Below are positions 24,983 to 25,423 of a stretch of DNA of 25,423 nucleotides, piece by piece. The notes below the pieces were generated by a model. The model was not told the origin of the DNA, made no database searches, and saw only the letters and a program-made list of their open reading frames with translations. Origin of the DNA: CAYWTX01 sp964461295 (GTDB lineage: Bacteria; Planctomycetota; Phycisphaerae; SM23-33); assembly GCA_964461295.1 (NCBI GenBank), contig CAYWTX010000011.1:1-25423 (forward strand). Reading direction: 5' to 3'. The number at the start of each line of letters is the position of its first letter. Position 1 is the stretch's first letter. The position numbers were made by a program, and so were the translations under genes.

Positions 24983-25309
24983 ATGGTGACGGTGCACGAA
25001 GAGTATGCCCAGTTCCGGTTCTTTCGGCCCCACGCCAGGCACGTTGCCCTGGCGGGCGATTTCAATCACTGGCGGACCGATAACCTGCGGATGGTGTCCT
25101 CGGGCGACGGGTACTGGGTGGCCGCGGTGAGGCTCTCGCCGGGCTCGCACCGGTTCCGCTACTACTGCGACGGGGAGTGGTTCTGCGACTTCGCCGCGTT
25201 CGGGATCGAACCAGGCCCCTTCGGGTGGAACGCGGTGGTGAGAATACCGAAATCCGCGGCCAAGGATGGGGCGGCCCTCACGCCCAAGCGGAGGCTGTCG
25301 GCCGCGTGA
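24983..25309 (+). CDS. Stand-alone CBM48 / AMPK-beta-like glycogen-binding protein
   Basis: The 108-residue product is essentially one early-set beta-sandwich of the CBM48/AMPK-beta glycogen-binding type. The diagnostic pattern is visible: VALAGDFNHW (21-30), DGYWVAAVRLSPGSHRFRYYCDGEW (42-66) and a closing GWNAVVRI. In this family conserved aromatics such as these Trp residues contact alpha-glucan. It has no signal peptide and no catalytic domain, so it is probably a cytoplasmic protein that binds glycogen or has evolved another partner. The ATG at 24983 has a GGAAGG site upstream. It lies 157 bases after the HicB-like gene in the same direction and may be transcribed with it or on its own. 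The C-terminal 18 residues are a basic tail. Confidence 0.88.
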   Translation: MVTVHEEYAQFRFFRPHARHVALAGDFNHWRTDNLRMVSSGDGYWVAAVRLSPGSHRFRYYCDGEWFCDFAAFGIEPGPFGWNAVVRIPKSAAKDGAALTPKRRLSAA

Positions 25310-25347
25310 GCCAACCGCAGAAGGCCCGCACTGAAGTCCCCGAAACT

Positions 25348-25423
25348 CCGTCCCCCAAGTTCCCCAGAAAACACGGTCCCGCAAGTATCCAAGCCCCGTC
25401 CCCCAAGTTCCCCAGAAAACACG
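25348..25423. repeat. 28-bp direct repeat, 48-bp period, running off the window edge
   Basis: Two identical 28-base copies, 25348-25375 and 25396-25423, share the cores CCCCCAAGTTCCCC and AGAAAACACG and are separated by 20 bases. A degenerate fragment (AAGTCCCCGAAACT, 25334-25347) precedes the first copy. The second copy ends exactly at the window edge, so the array probably continues. It starts 39 bases after the CBM48-like stop. Its sequence is unrelated to the 38-bp repeats. Confidence 0.85.

Overview
The window is GC-rich, gene-dense bacterial DNA with almost everything on the minus strand. A fused SecD-SecF protein, an exosortase with its EpsI partner, a very large TPR protein, a secreted heparinase-like protein and short dispersed repeats together suggest a Planctomycetota-like bacterium, perhaps Phycisphaerae. 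That is inference from gene content; no rRNA or tRNA marker is present.

Reading in the transcription direction (right to left) from about 24 kb: a membrane PAS/PAS/GAF histidine kinase (20979-23942), a stand-alone receiver (20239-20673) and a receiver-histidine kinase hybrid (19038-20234) form a signalling block without a DNA-binding output. Next is a 1255-residue SecDF fusion (15005-18772) with two unusual insertions: a long coiled coil in the SecD periplasmic head and a pair of canonical EF-hand loops in the SecF periplasmic domain. A lipoprotein of unknown function follows (13305-14891).

A tightly packed exopolysaccharide/exosortase operon comes next: Wza-like export lipoprotein (11439-13064), exosortase (10428-11417), EpsI-like partner (9565-10431), 1484-residue TPR protein (5061-9515) and Wzc-like chain-length/tyrosine-kinase protein (2836-5064). 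Two junctions overlap as ATGA. After a 181-base gap, a secreted heparinase II/III-like protein runs off the left edge. The operon looks like the envelope machinery for making, exporting and trimming a surface polysaccharide and for sorting surface proteins. No glycosyltransferase, flippase, polymerase or recognisable PEP-CTERM substrate is in the window.

The right end is different in character. A 679-base divergent intergenic region holds six perfect-period 38-bp repeats, each an 8-bp-stem hairpin whose only variation is one loop base. Beyond it, on the plus strand, are a small HicB-like protein (24622-24825) and a stand-alone CBM48/glycogen-binding-type protein (24983-25309). The window ends inside a second repeat family, a 28-bp element with a 48-bp period.

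The most promising lead for something undescribed is the EF-hand-bearing SecDF, which suggests a calcium-sensing or calcium-stabilised protein-export motor beside a surface-sorting locus. The 38-bp hairpin array is second.
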